Part shown: positions 1 through 6,328 of the stretch, in pieces | Position numbering within the stretch: position 1 is the stretch's first letter | Layout of the letters: the number at the start of each line of letters is the position of its first letter | Source of the DNA: an uncultured bacterium | GTDB taxonomy: Bacteria > Bacillota_I > Bacilli_A > RF39 > UBA660 | Reading direction: 5' to 3' | Length of the DNA stretch: 17,305 bases | Assembly: GCA_905216155.1 (NCBI GenBank) | Contig: CAJMSU010000025.1 | Coordinates: 1 to 17,305, forward strand | The notes under the pieces: generated by a model | Told to the model about the DNA's origin: nothing | What the model saw: only the letters and a program-made list of their open reading frames with translations | Databases searched by the model: none | Made by a program: the position numbers and the translations under genes

Positions 1-31
1 AATATGTATAAATAAAAATAAAATTATAAAG

Positions 32-55
32 AATTAGAAATTTCTAATTTTTTTT
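32..55 (+). terminator. Weak terminator-like palindrome at window edge
   Basis: An 18-bp perfect palindrome (AATTAGAAA/TTTCTAATT, 32-49) is followed by a T run at 50-55. It could end transcription from a gene left of the window. The stem is all A/T except two G-C pairs and has no built-in loop, so it would be a weak terminator. No coding sequence is visible in 1-59. Confidence 0.45.
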
Positions 56-59
56 CTTA

Positions 60-88
60 TTAACAAATAAATAAAAAACTGGTATAAT
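60..88 (+). promoter_or_regulatory. Sigma-A type promoter for the 113-508 gene
   Basis: The -35 is TTAACA (60-65) and the -10 is a consensus TATAAT (83-88), with a 17-bp spacer. A GGGGAG ribosome binding site follows at 101-106, ahead of the ATG at 113. Confidence 0.75.
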
Positions 89-112
89 ACAGGTATTAAA
101 GGGGAGATTATT

Positions 113-508
113 ATGTCTAGACAAACAAGGCAAGAAGAAAAGTTAGATATGCAGATTAAAAAGTTACTTAATAATGAAATAGATACTACTAATAAGGGTG
201 TAAAACCTATTAAAAAGCAAGAGACAGTAAGACTTACAAAAACTACTAAAAAGAGTCCTAAGAAAACTGTTAATATGGATGAAAAAACAAAAGTAATTAA
301 TATTGAGCAAATACAAACAAATAAAAAAATTAAACCAATGGAAAAACGTGAGAAGTTAAAAAAAGAATATTTAGATAAAAAAGAAAAGGTAAATGAAATT
401 TTAGATAATGAGACGGAAGTTGATAAATTAATTAAATTTTTAACTAAATTATTTGTAGTATTAGTATCTATTATGGTAATTATATTTATTTTAATATGTA
501 TTGTTTAA
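113..508 (+). CDS. Lysine-rich single-span membrane protein, unknown function
   Basis: This 131-aa protein is not recognised. Residues 1 to about 108 are hydrophilic and lysine-rich, with a Thr/Lys stretch near 41-52 and a likely helical Lys/Glu segment at about 76-108. Residues about 110-131 form one hydrophobic segment that runs to the last residue (KLFVVLVSIMVIIFILICIV region). There is no N-terminal signal, so the topology looks tail-anchored: a basic cytoplasmic domain fixed to the membrane by its C-terminus. The start is supported by a strong GGGGAG site six bases upstream and a consensus promoter at 60-88. The gene ends just before the frr promoter and appears monocistronic. The basic charge could suit nucleic acid or anionic lipid contact, but that is inference. 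Confidence 0.75.
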   Translation: MSRQTRQEEKLDMQIKKLLNNEIDTTNKGVKPIKKQETVRLTKTTKKSPKKTVNMDEKTKVINIEQIQTNKKIKPMEKREKLKKEYLDKKEKVNEILDNETEVDKLIKFLTKLFVVLVSIMVIIFILICIV

Positions 509-510
509 AA

Positions 511-539
511 TTGACTTTGAAAAAATAAAAAAATATAAT
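511..539 (+). promoter_or_regulatory. Sigma-A type promoter for frr
   Basis: TTGACT (511-516), a 17-bp spacer and TATAAT (534-539) lie directly after the preceding stop codon. The AAGGAGAG ribosome binding site is at 551-558. Confidence 0.8.
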
Positions 540-568
540 ATAATATTAACAAGGAGAGATGAATTTTA

Positions 569-1114
569 ATGGAAACAGAAATTATTGAATTAACAAAACA
601 AGATATGGAAAATACTCTTATGAGTTTAGAAAAACGTTTTACAAGTGTAAGAGCCGGACGTGCTAATCCATCAAGTTTGGATGGTGTAGTTGCTGACTAT
701 TATGGTGTTGCAACTCCTTTAAAACAACTTGCTACTATATCAGTACCTGAGGCCAACCAATTATTAATAAAACCATTTGATAGAGGATGCTTAGCAGCTA
801 TTGAAAAAGGTATAATAGCAGCAAACTTAGGTTATAATCCATCAAATGATGGTGAGACAATAAGAATTGTAATTCCTGCACTAACAGAAGAAAGAAGAAA
901 GGAACTTACAAAACAGGTTAAAGCAATTGCAGAGGATGCTAAAGTATCTGTTAGAAATAATAGACATGAAGCATTAAATATGGTTGATAAAGAAGAATTC
1001 CCAGAAGATGTAAAAAAGCAATTAGAAAAGGATATTCAAGATTTAGTAAATACATATAATAAAAAAATAGAAGAAATGTTAAAGACAAAAGAACAAGAAT
1101 TAATGACAATTTAG
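569..1114 (+). CDS. frr: Ribosome recycling factor
   Basis: RRF works with EF-G in the cytoplasm to split the post-termination ribosome so the subunits can be reused. At 181 aa it matches the usual length of about 185. Family hallmarks are visible: the N-terminal helix with RAGRANP (28-34), the domain II stretch with YYGVATPLKQLA (44-55), PFDRG (69-73), and the C-terminal VRNNRHEA block (128-135), whose first arginine corresponds to the functionally important Arg of domain I. The start is set by AAGGAGAG at 551-558. In many Firmicutes frr follows tsf and pyrH. Here it stands alone with its own promoter, between an unknown membrane protein and the Phe T-box. Confidence 0.97.
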   Translation: METEIIELTKQDMENTLMSLEKRFTSVRAGRANPSSLDGVVADYYGVATPLKQLATISVPEANQLLIKPFDRGCLAAIEKGIIAANLGYNPSNDGETIRIVIPALTEERRKELTKQVKAIAEDAKVSVRNNRHEALNMVDKEEFPEDVKKQLEKDIQDLVNTYNKKIEEMLKTKEQELMTI

Positions 1115-1152
1115 AATAATTTTTTTCAAAAACTTTTCTTTTTCTTAAAATA

Positions 1153-1161
1153 TGATATAAT
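1153..1161 (+). promoter_or_regulatory. Extended -10 promoter of the pheST operon
   Basis: TGaTATAAT (1153-1161) is a consensus extended -10. No good -35 is seen 16-18 bp upstream (the region is T/C-rich), which extended -10 promoters tolerate. Transcription would begin near 1168, just before the T-box stem I. Confidence 0.65.
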
Positions 1162-1167
1162 AATATT

Positions 1168-1386
1168 CGTATCGACTATGACAAAGAAGTAGTAATAAAT
1201 GATACTTTTTCAAGAGAGCTTATGTTTGGTGGAAATAAGTAAGGTTAGTTTATGAATTCGTCTTTAGAGTTCTTATTAATAGTAAGCGTAATTCTTGCGT
1301 TAAAAGATTAGAGTGTATAGTAAGTAACTATAAAATAAGGTGGTACCACGGAGAAGTTTCGTCCTTATGATAGTTACTTTTTTTTG
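1168..1386 (+). promoter_or_regulatory. T-box leader, tRNA-Phe sensing (UUC specifier)
   Basis: This tRNA-sensing riboswitch controls HAD-pheS-pheT. Seen in the sequence: an AGAAGTAGTAA-like stem I element near 1186; an apical GAGAG plus GGTGGAA block (about 1213-1234); the specifier context GAA-TTC-GTCTTTAGAG with Phe codon TTC at 1257-1259; and the T-box core TGGTACCACG at 1341-1350. The antiterminator would pair AAGG (1337-1340) with CCTT (1363-1366) and ACG (1348-1350) with CGT (1360-1362), leaving UGGUACC as the bulge. UGGU is complementary to an ACCA tRNA end, as expected for tRNA-Phe. The competing terminator pairs 1322-1331 with 1370-1379, followed by a T8 run (1378-1385). Uncharged tRNA-Phe should stabilise read-through. 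Confidence 0.95.
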
Positions 1387-1396
1387 GGGTGGATTA

Positions 1397-2017
1397 ATGA
1401 AAAAAAGATTTATATTTGATTTAGATGGAACAATTTTAAATGGTGATTTTTCTTTGGTGTATGATTATTTTTCAAATATTTTACCAGAAGAGAAGGCTAA
1501 TTATTTTAGAGATAACTGTGATATGTTATTAGATTTATATGAAAATAAGTTTCCAAAGTATGACGAATATTATTTAAGTAAGTTTTTAAGTGATAAAATT
1601 GGTTGCCTAATTACAGATAAAATGATCCATACTTGGAATGGTTTATTAGAGGAATGCGATGACTATATAGAGGATGGAATTATTGAGGTTCTTGAGTACT
1701 TAAAAGAAAAAGATAAAAGTATTGTTGTTTTAACAAATTGGTTTAAATCATCTCAAGAGGCAAGATTAAAAAGACAATTACTTTTACCATATTTTGATCA
1801 AGTGTATGCAGGTGATACTTATTTAAAACCTAGTAAAGATAGTTATTTATTGGCAAAAGGAGATTATAAAATAGAAGACTGTGTTATGATTGGAGATAAC
1901 TTTGAAAAAGACTTTTATGGTGCTAAAAGAATTGGAATGGATGCAGTTTATTATAATAGGAAAAATGACTTTAAAGAAGGTATAAAAAAATTAATTAAAA
2001 TAAAGGAGATGTATTAA
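1397..2017 (+). CDS. HAD-family hydrolase (phosphatase-like) within the pheST operon
   Basis: This is a HAD superfamily hydrolase of 206 aa with all four catalytic motifs: DLDGT (D8 nucleophile, D10 acid), LTN with T113, K144/K147 in the LKPSKD segment, and GDNFEKD (D167, D172). Residues about 15-90 form an alpha-helical C1-type cap, so it resembles subfamily IA phosphatases of the beta-phosphoglucomutase/Gph type. The substrate cannot be read from the sequence. The start is ATG 1397 with GGGGTGG at 1386-1392. A longer GTG-initiated reading from 1340 would lie inside the T-box core and is rejected. It is the first gene after the Phe T-box and its stop lies one base before pheS, so it should be induced by phenylalanine starvation. 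A housekeeping role linked to aminoacylation is possible but is inference. Confidence 0.9.
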   Translation: MKKRFIFDLDGTILNGDFSLVYDYFSNILPEEKANYFRDNCDMLLDLYENKFPKYDEYYLSKFLSDKIGCLITDKMIHTWNGLLEECDDYIEDGIIEVLEYLKEKDKSIVVLTNWFKSSQEARLKRQLLLPYFDQVYAGDTYLKPSKDSYLLAKGDYKIEDCVMIGDNFEKDFYGAKRIGMDAVYYNRKNDFKEGIKKLIKIKEMY

Positions 2018-2018
2018 G

Positions 2019-3065
2019 ATGGAAGAAAAAATATTAGAAGAGTTAAAAAAAGATCAGGAAAATGTTAAAACACTAGAAGAATTAAATGAATTAAAAGTAA
2101 AGTATCTTGGTAAAAAGGGATTAATTACTTTACTTAATCAAGAAATAAGAAATATTCCAAATGAAGAAAAAAAACAATTTGGTATAATGGTTAATTCTTT
2201 AAGAGAAAAATTTAATAGTTTCTATGATGATTCTAGAAAAAAATTTGAAGATGAAATTTTAAATAAAAAGTTACAAAGTGAGGCTATTGATATTACATTG
2301 CCTGCAACTAAAATTCAATCAGGAGCACCTAATATATTGGAAAAGTTAATTGAAGAGGTAGAAGAGGTATTTATGTCCATGGGATATGATGTTGTAGATG
2401 GCCCTGAAATAGAGGAAGATAAATATAATTTTGAAATGTTAAATATTCCAAAAGGACATCCAGCAAGAGATGCCCAAGATACTTTCTATATAGAAGGAGA
2501 AGAAATTCTACTTAGGAGTCAAACATCTCCAGTACAAGTTCGTACTATGTTAAAAGGTAAAGGTGAGGTACCAATTCGTGTTATTTGTCCTGGTAAAACT
2601 TATAGAAGAGATGATGATGATGCAACTCATTCTCATCAATTTATGCAAATAGAAGGTTTATTAGTTGATAAAAATATTTCTTTATCGGATTTAAAGGGAA
2701 CTATTGATGTATTAGTAAAAAAACTATTTGGACCTGATACTGAGACACGTTTTCATCCAAGCTATTATCAATTTACAGAACCATCAGTAGAGGGTGATAT
2801 AAGTTGTTTTAATTGTCATGGAGCAGGCTGTAATATTTGTAAAAATACAGGTTGGATTACAGTAGTAGGAGCAGGAGTAGTTCATCCAAATGTCTTAAAA
2901 TCTAGTGGATATGATCCAAATAAATGGAGTGGATTTGCCTTTGGATTTGGCTCTGAGCGTCTTGCTATGCTTAAATATGGTATTAATGATTGTAGAGTTT
3001 TCTATAATACAGATTTAAGAGAAGAAAAAGTATTTGATAGAAAGGAGAAAGATTTAAATGATTAG
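2019..3065 (+). CDS. pheS: Phenylalanyl-tRNA synthetase alpha subunit
   Basis: This is the catalytic subunit of the (alpha-beta)2 class II synthetase that charges tRNA-Phe. It has 348 aa. Residues 1-85 form the N-terminal coiled-coil tRNA arm (LGKKG at 30-34). Motif 2 is YRRDDDDATHSHQFMQIEG (195-213) and motif 3 is FGFGSERLAMLKYG (308-321). Four cysteines (263, 266, 271, 274) in a CxxC-x4-CxxC arrangement before GW form a probable zinc or structural site, as in other Firmicute PheS. An AAAGGAGA site lies at 2002-2009 inside the end of the HAD gene. The chain continues about 14 polar residues past the usual DLR ending. This tail overlaps the pheT ribosome binding site and start. pheT begins 8 nt before the pheS stop, consistent with translational coupling. 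Confidence 0.97.
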   Translation: MEEKILEELKKDQENVKTLEELNELKVKYLGKKGLITLLNQEIRNIPNEEKKQFGIMVNSLREKFNSFYDDSRKKFEDEILNKKLQSEAIDITLPATKIQSGAPNILEKLIEEVEEVFMSMGYDVVDGPEIEEDKYNFEMLNIPKGHPARDAQDTFYIEGEEILLRSQTSPVQVRTMLKGKGEVPIRVICPGKTYRRDDDDATHSHQFMQIEGLLVDKNISLSDLKGTIDVLVKKLFGPDTETRFHPSYYQFTEPSVEGDISCFNCHGAGCNICKNTGWITVVGAGVVHPNVLKSSGYDPNKWSGFAFGFGSERLAMLKYGINDCRVFYNTDLREEKVFDRKEKDLND

Positions 3066-5430
3066 TTTAGAATGGGTAAAGGATTATATTGATATATCAG
3101 ATCAAGATTTAAAAGAATTGGCTGTAAAAATTACACAATCTGGAATTAATGTTGAAAAAGTAATTACTAATCATATTGATCATTTAGTTATAGGAGAGGT
3201 AATTTCTTGTATAGAACATCCAGATAGTGATCATTTACATGTATGTATGGTTAATGTTGGTCAAGATGAAGATATTCAAATAGTTTGTGGGGCACCTAAT
3301 GTACGTGAAGGATTAAAGGTAATAGTTTCTCTTCCAGGAGCAGTTTTACCAGGAGACTTTGAAATAAAAAAGGGAAAAATTCGTGGAGTAGAATCAAATG
3401 GAATGATATGTGCTTTATATGAGTTAGGACTTGAGGAAAAAACAGAAGAGACATATGCTAAGGGAATTGAAGAGTTAAATAGTGATGCTCCAGTTGGAGA
3501 AGATCCTATAAAATATTTAGGACTTGATGATACACTATATGAGTTAGATATTCATAAACATAGAAATAATGACTGTTACTACCATATTGGTTTTGCTTAT
3601 GAAATAGGTGCTATTTTGAATAGACGTGTAGTATTACCAAATGATGATTTTAGTGAAATAGATGATTCTATTAATAATCATTTTAAATTAAGTGTTGAGA
3701 GTAAAAAATGTCCTTATTATACAGCAAAAATGGTTCGTAATGTAAAAATAGGAGAGAGTCCGGATTTTATTAAAAAAAGATTAATAGCTGCAGGTATGAG
3801 ACCAATTAATAATGTTGTAGATATTTCTAATTATGTAATGTTAGAGTATGGTCAGCCACTTCATTTCTTTGATAAAAATAAATTAGGTGATAATATTTTA
3901 GTAAGAGATGCTAATGATTGTGAAGAACTTATTACAATAGATGGTAAATTAAGAAAATTAGGAAAAGATGATATCGTAATAACTGATGGTGTGAAGCCTG
4001 TTTGTATAGCTGGAGTAATGGGTGGTGAAAACACTGAAGTAGATGACAATACAACTGATATTTTAATAGAGGCTGCAATATTTGATCCGGTTAGTATTAG
4101 ATATACTGCTGCAAAACTTGATCTTAGAAGTGAGGCATCAATTAGATATGGTAAGGGTCTTAATTTTGAATATACTGATAAAGCTTTAAGAAGAGCTTGC
4201 TATTTACTTGAAAAATACGCAAATGCTCAAGTACTTACTGATGTTGTTAAATATGATAAGACAGATAAAACTATTAAAACTGTAGAGTTTAGCGCAGAAG
4301 ATATTAATAAATTACTTGGAATTAAAATAAGTGAAGATGATATGAAATTTGAACTTGGAAGACTTGACTTTGCTTATGAATATCAAGATGGTAAATTTAA
4401 GGTTACAATACCAAGAAGAAGATTAGATATTGATCCATATATTAATGATATTGCAGAAGAGATTGGAAGACTTTATGGATATCAAAATTTAGTATCAACA
4501 TTACCAGTTGTTCCTATTAGAAAAGGAGAATATATAGGTGATGTTAAATATCGTAAACAAGTATCTAAAAGACTTAGAAGTTTAGGGTTAAATGAAGCTA
4601 AGACATATACATTAGTTTCTCCTGATATGGCAAAACTATTTAATTATGAGAATAAGGAAAAAGTTGTTTTACCAAATCCTATGAGTATTGATAAAAGTAT
4701 TGTAAGAACATCAATTATTCCTTCACTTTTAAATGTTTATAATTATAATAAAAAACGTAAGGTTAAAGATATTTTAATTTATGAAATAGCAAAAACATAT
4801 GATAAGCAATATAATGAGGAAAGTAAAATAGCTGGACTTTTAGCAGGAAATTATATGTCTAATGGTTGGAATTTTACTAAGAAAATTGACTTTTATATTG
4901 TAAAGGGAATAGTTGAAGATTTACTTGATTATATGGGATTAAAAAATAGATATAGTTTTATAACTTCTACTATAGATGACTTGCATCCAGGAATTAGTGC
5001 TAAAATATTATTAGATAGAAAAGAAATTGGTATTATTGGAAGAGTTCATCCTAAAATATTAAAAGATGAAGTATATGTTTTTGAAATATCCCTACAAGCT
5101 TTAATGACTAAAATAAAACCATTAAAATATAAGGAAGCTCCTAAATATCCAGGTATAGAAAAAGATATGGCATTTATACTAGATAAAAATATAGCAGCAG
5201 GAGAAGTAATGGATACTATAAAAAAAGCTGGGGGTAGACTTCTTACTGATATTAGTGTATTTGATGTTTATACTGGAGAAAACATTGATAGTGATAAAAA
5301 ATCTCTTGCTTTTAAACTTACATTTATGGATTTAGCAAGAACATTAACAGATGAAGAAGTAATGCAAGTATTTAATAACATAATAGAAAAAGTAGAAAAA
5401 AGGCATAATGCAATATTAAGAGATAAATAA
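3058..5430 (+). CDS. pheT: Phenylalanyl-tRNA synthetase beta subunit
   Basis: PheT is the tRNA-binding and editing subunit that pairs with PheS. At 790 aa it is full length. Domains in order: an N-terminal segment; an EMAP/OB-fold tRNA-binding domain at about 40-150 (HPDSDHLHVCMVN, CGAPNV); the B3/B4 editing region at about 205-380 (MRPINNVVDISNYVMLEYGQP and GVMGG); the B5 DNA-binding-like domain at about 411-480 (PRRRLDIDPYINDIAEEIGRL); a catalytic-like core; and the C-terminal FDX-ACB anticodon-binding domain at about 690-789 (KYPGIEKDMAF). A strong AAAGGAGA site at 3041-3048 and the 8-nt overlap with pheS support the start. The segment HRNNDCYYHIGFAYE (168-182) departs from the commoner NRPDCLS form, a modest oddity. 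The operon ends at the terminator at 5440. Confidence 0.97.
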   Translation: MISLEWVKDYIDISDQDLKELAVKITQSGINVEKVITNHIDHLVIGEVISCIEHPDSDHLHVCMVNVGQDEDIQIVCGAPNVREGLKVIVSLPGAVLPGDFEIKKGKIRGVESNGMICALYELGLEEKTEETYAKGIEELNSDAPVGEDPIKYLGLDDTLYELDIHKHRNNDCYYHIGFAYEIGAILNRRVVLPNDDFSEIDDSINNHFKLSVESKKCPYYTAKMVRNVKIGESPDFIKKRLIAAGMRPINNVVDISNYVMLEYGQPLHFFDKNKLGDNILVRDANDCEELITIDGKLRKLGKDDIVITDGVKPVCIAGVMGGENTEVDDNTTDILIEAAIFDPVSIRYTAAKLDLRSEASIRYGKGLNFEYTDKALRRACYLLEKYANAQVLTDVVKYDKTDKTIKTVEFSAEDINKLLGIKISEDDMKFELGRLDFAYEYQDGKFKVTIPRRRLDIDPYINDIAEEIGRLYGYQNLVSTLPVVPIRKGEYIGDVKYRKQVSKRLRSLGLNEAKTYTLVSPDMAKLFNYENKEKVVLPNPMSIDKSIVRTSIIPSLLNVYNYNKKRKVKDILIYEIAKTYDKQYNEESKIAGLLAGNYMSNGWNFTKKIDFYIVKGIVEDLLDYMGLKNRYSFITSTIDDLHPGISAKILLDRKEIGIIGRVHPKILKDEVYVFEISLQALMTKIKPLKYKEAPKYPGIEKDMAFILDKNIAAGEVMDTIKKAGGRLLTDISVFDVYTGENIDSDKKSLAFKLTFMDLARTLTDEEVMQVFNNIIEKVEKRHNAILRDK

Positions 5431-5439
5431 AGATTAGAT

Positions 5440-5473
5440 AGGATTCATGATAAAATGATATCCTTTTTTTTTT
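5440..5473 (+). terminator. Intrinsic terminator of the pheST operon
   Basis: AGGAT-t-CAT (5440-5448) pairs with ATG-at-ATCCT (5455-5464), followed by a run of ten T. It lies 10 nt after the pheT stop. The stretch 5474-5577 is A/T-rich and no gene is seen in it. Confidence 0.85.
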
Positions 5474-5577
5474 ATTTAAAGGTAAATTTTTTATATTAAT
5501 AAAAATGATATAAAAATATAATTTTACAATTTACAACACTTTTTTTTCAAAATTTGTCATTATTTGTAAACTTATTA

Positions 5578-5608
5578 TTGACAACTTGACCCGGGGGGGG
5601 GGTATGAT
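5578..5608 (+). promoter_or_regulatory. Promoter with G10 tract in the spacer; candidate phase-variable switch
   Basis: TTGACA (5578-5583) is a perfect -35 and TATGAT (5603-5608) a 5/6 -10, separated by 19 bp instead of the optimal 17. The spacer ends in CCC plus ten G (5590-5602). A second TTGACC lies 8 bp downstream of the first (5586-5591), only 11 bp from the -10. Loss of two G would give a 17-bp spacer for the first -35; gain of six G would do so for the second. A half-site TTGTCA (5554-5559) mirrors TGACAA (5579-5584) across the -35. Slippage control is inference from this architecture. Confidence 0.8.
5593..5602 (+). repeat. Homopolymeric G tract (10 G)
   Basis: There are ten consecutive G on the plus strand, preceded by CCC. 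No other G or C run of comparable length occurs in this very AT-rich window, so the tract is unlikely by chance. Homopolymers of this length are known to change length by slipped-strand mispairing. Confidence 0.97.
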
Positions 5609-5645
5609 TTAAGTGTAAATACTAGAGAAGGAGTGAATAATATTT

Positions 5646-6278
5646 ATGGAAAAACAAAGAAAAGTAAAGTTGGGAATTATTGTTGCATTAATAGTTGCAG
5701 TAATAGGAGTTGCAATTGGTTTTGCATCAACTAGTTTATCTCAATTAGATATTTCAACAACTGCATCTGTAAATCCACAATGGAATGTTGAATTCATAAC
5801 TGATAATACAAATAATTTAGTCTATCATGGAGCAACAATTATATCTAAACCTACACTAACAACAACAGCAATAAAAGATTTGAATGTAGAGTTTGATGCT
5901 AATGGTGGTGCAGTAGCATATTTCTTTAAGGTTAAAAATAAGGGATCAATTAATGCTAAAGTTGGAGAAATAATAACATCAGATCCAGTATGTTCTGGAG
6001 GTAATAATGAGGAAGGTAATACAGCGGTATGTAATGGATTTACGATGAGTTTAGAACATGCAGATTATTTTAGTGGTGATGTTGGCTCTACTTCTGGAGA
6101 GTCAGAAGATCCAGTATTTACAGTAAATTCATCAAAAGTAGTAAAAGTTGGTGATACTCTTGATGCTGGAAGTACAGATTATATGAAATTAATTATTAAA
6201 CTTAATAGTGTTAATCCATATTCAAAAACATATATTAGTAATTTAAATACTTCTGTAATCTATACAGCAGCAGAATAA
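5646..6278 (+). CDS. TasA/camelysin-like secreted fibre protein 1 (SipW-dependent type)
   Basis: This 210-aa secreted protein is probably a surface fibre or matrix subunit of the TasA/CalY type. Residues 2-8 are basic, residues about 9-27 are hydrophobic (GIIVALIVAVIGVAIGFA), and cleavage is likely near FAS(27-28). The mature part is a Thr/Asn/Ser-rich beta domain with the family pattern: SVNPQWNVEF (41-50) at the N-terminus, then a segment ending in YFFKVKNKGSINAKV (92-106), which fits the KN-G-AK signature of TasA-like proteins. C116 and C129 flank a Gly/Asn loop and could form a disulfide. The SipW-type peptidase follows directly. The ribosome binding site AAGGAG (5628-5633) lies a long 12 nt before ATG. 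Transcription comes from the G10-tract promoter. The assignment rests on architecture and context; fibre formation is inferred. Confidence 0.8.
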   Translation: MEKQRKVKLGIIVALIVAVIGVAIGFASTSLSQLDISTTASVNPQWNVEFITDNTNNLVYHGATIISKPTLTTTAIKDLNVEFDANGGAVAYFFKVKNKGSINAKVGEIITSDPVCSGGNNEEGNTAVCNGFTMSLEHADYFSGDVGSTSGESEDPVFTVNSSKVVKVGDTLDAGSTDYMKLIIKLNSVNPYSKTYISNLNTSVIYTAAE

Positions 6279-6284
6279 AAAATG

Positions 6285-6312
6285 AACGAGCATATAACAT
6301 GTTCGTTTGTTT
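6285..6312 (+). terminator. Stem-loop between fibre gene 1 and peptidase gene 1 (partial terminator)
   Basis: AACGAGCAT (6285-6293) pairs with ATGTTCGTT (6299-6307), nine pairs with one G-U and a 5-nt loop, followed by the interrupted T run TTTGTTT. It sits between genes that should be cotranscribed, so it probably acts as an attenuator or 3' stabiliser that makes fibre protein exceed peptidase. Confidence 0.7.
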
Positions 6313-6328
6313 ATAAATAGGAGAAAAA

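Noticed and set aside
1340..1396. GTG-initiated N-terminal extension of the HAD protein (19 extra residues)
   Set aside because: It lies inside the T-box core and terminator, has no ribosome binding site, and the conserved HAD motif starts right after ATG 1397.
3861..4049. Minus-strand open frame inside pheT
   Set aside because: It is a shadow of the well-supported pheT frame, with no ribosome binding site or recognisable product. The same applies to the minus-strand frames at 7695-7991, 9171-9377 and 15453-15641, and to the second frame at 8602-8790.
5593..5602. G10 tract as an assembly or sequencing artefact
   Set aside because: It cannot be excluded without reads, but the tract falls exactly between good -35 and -10 elements ahead of a real gene, which favours a genuine element.
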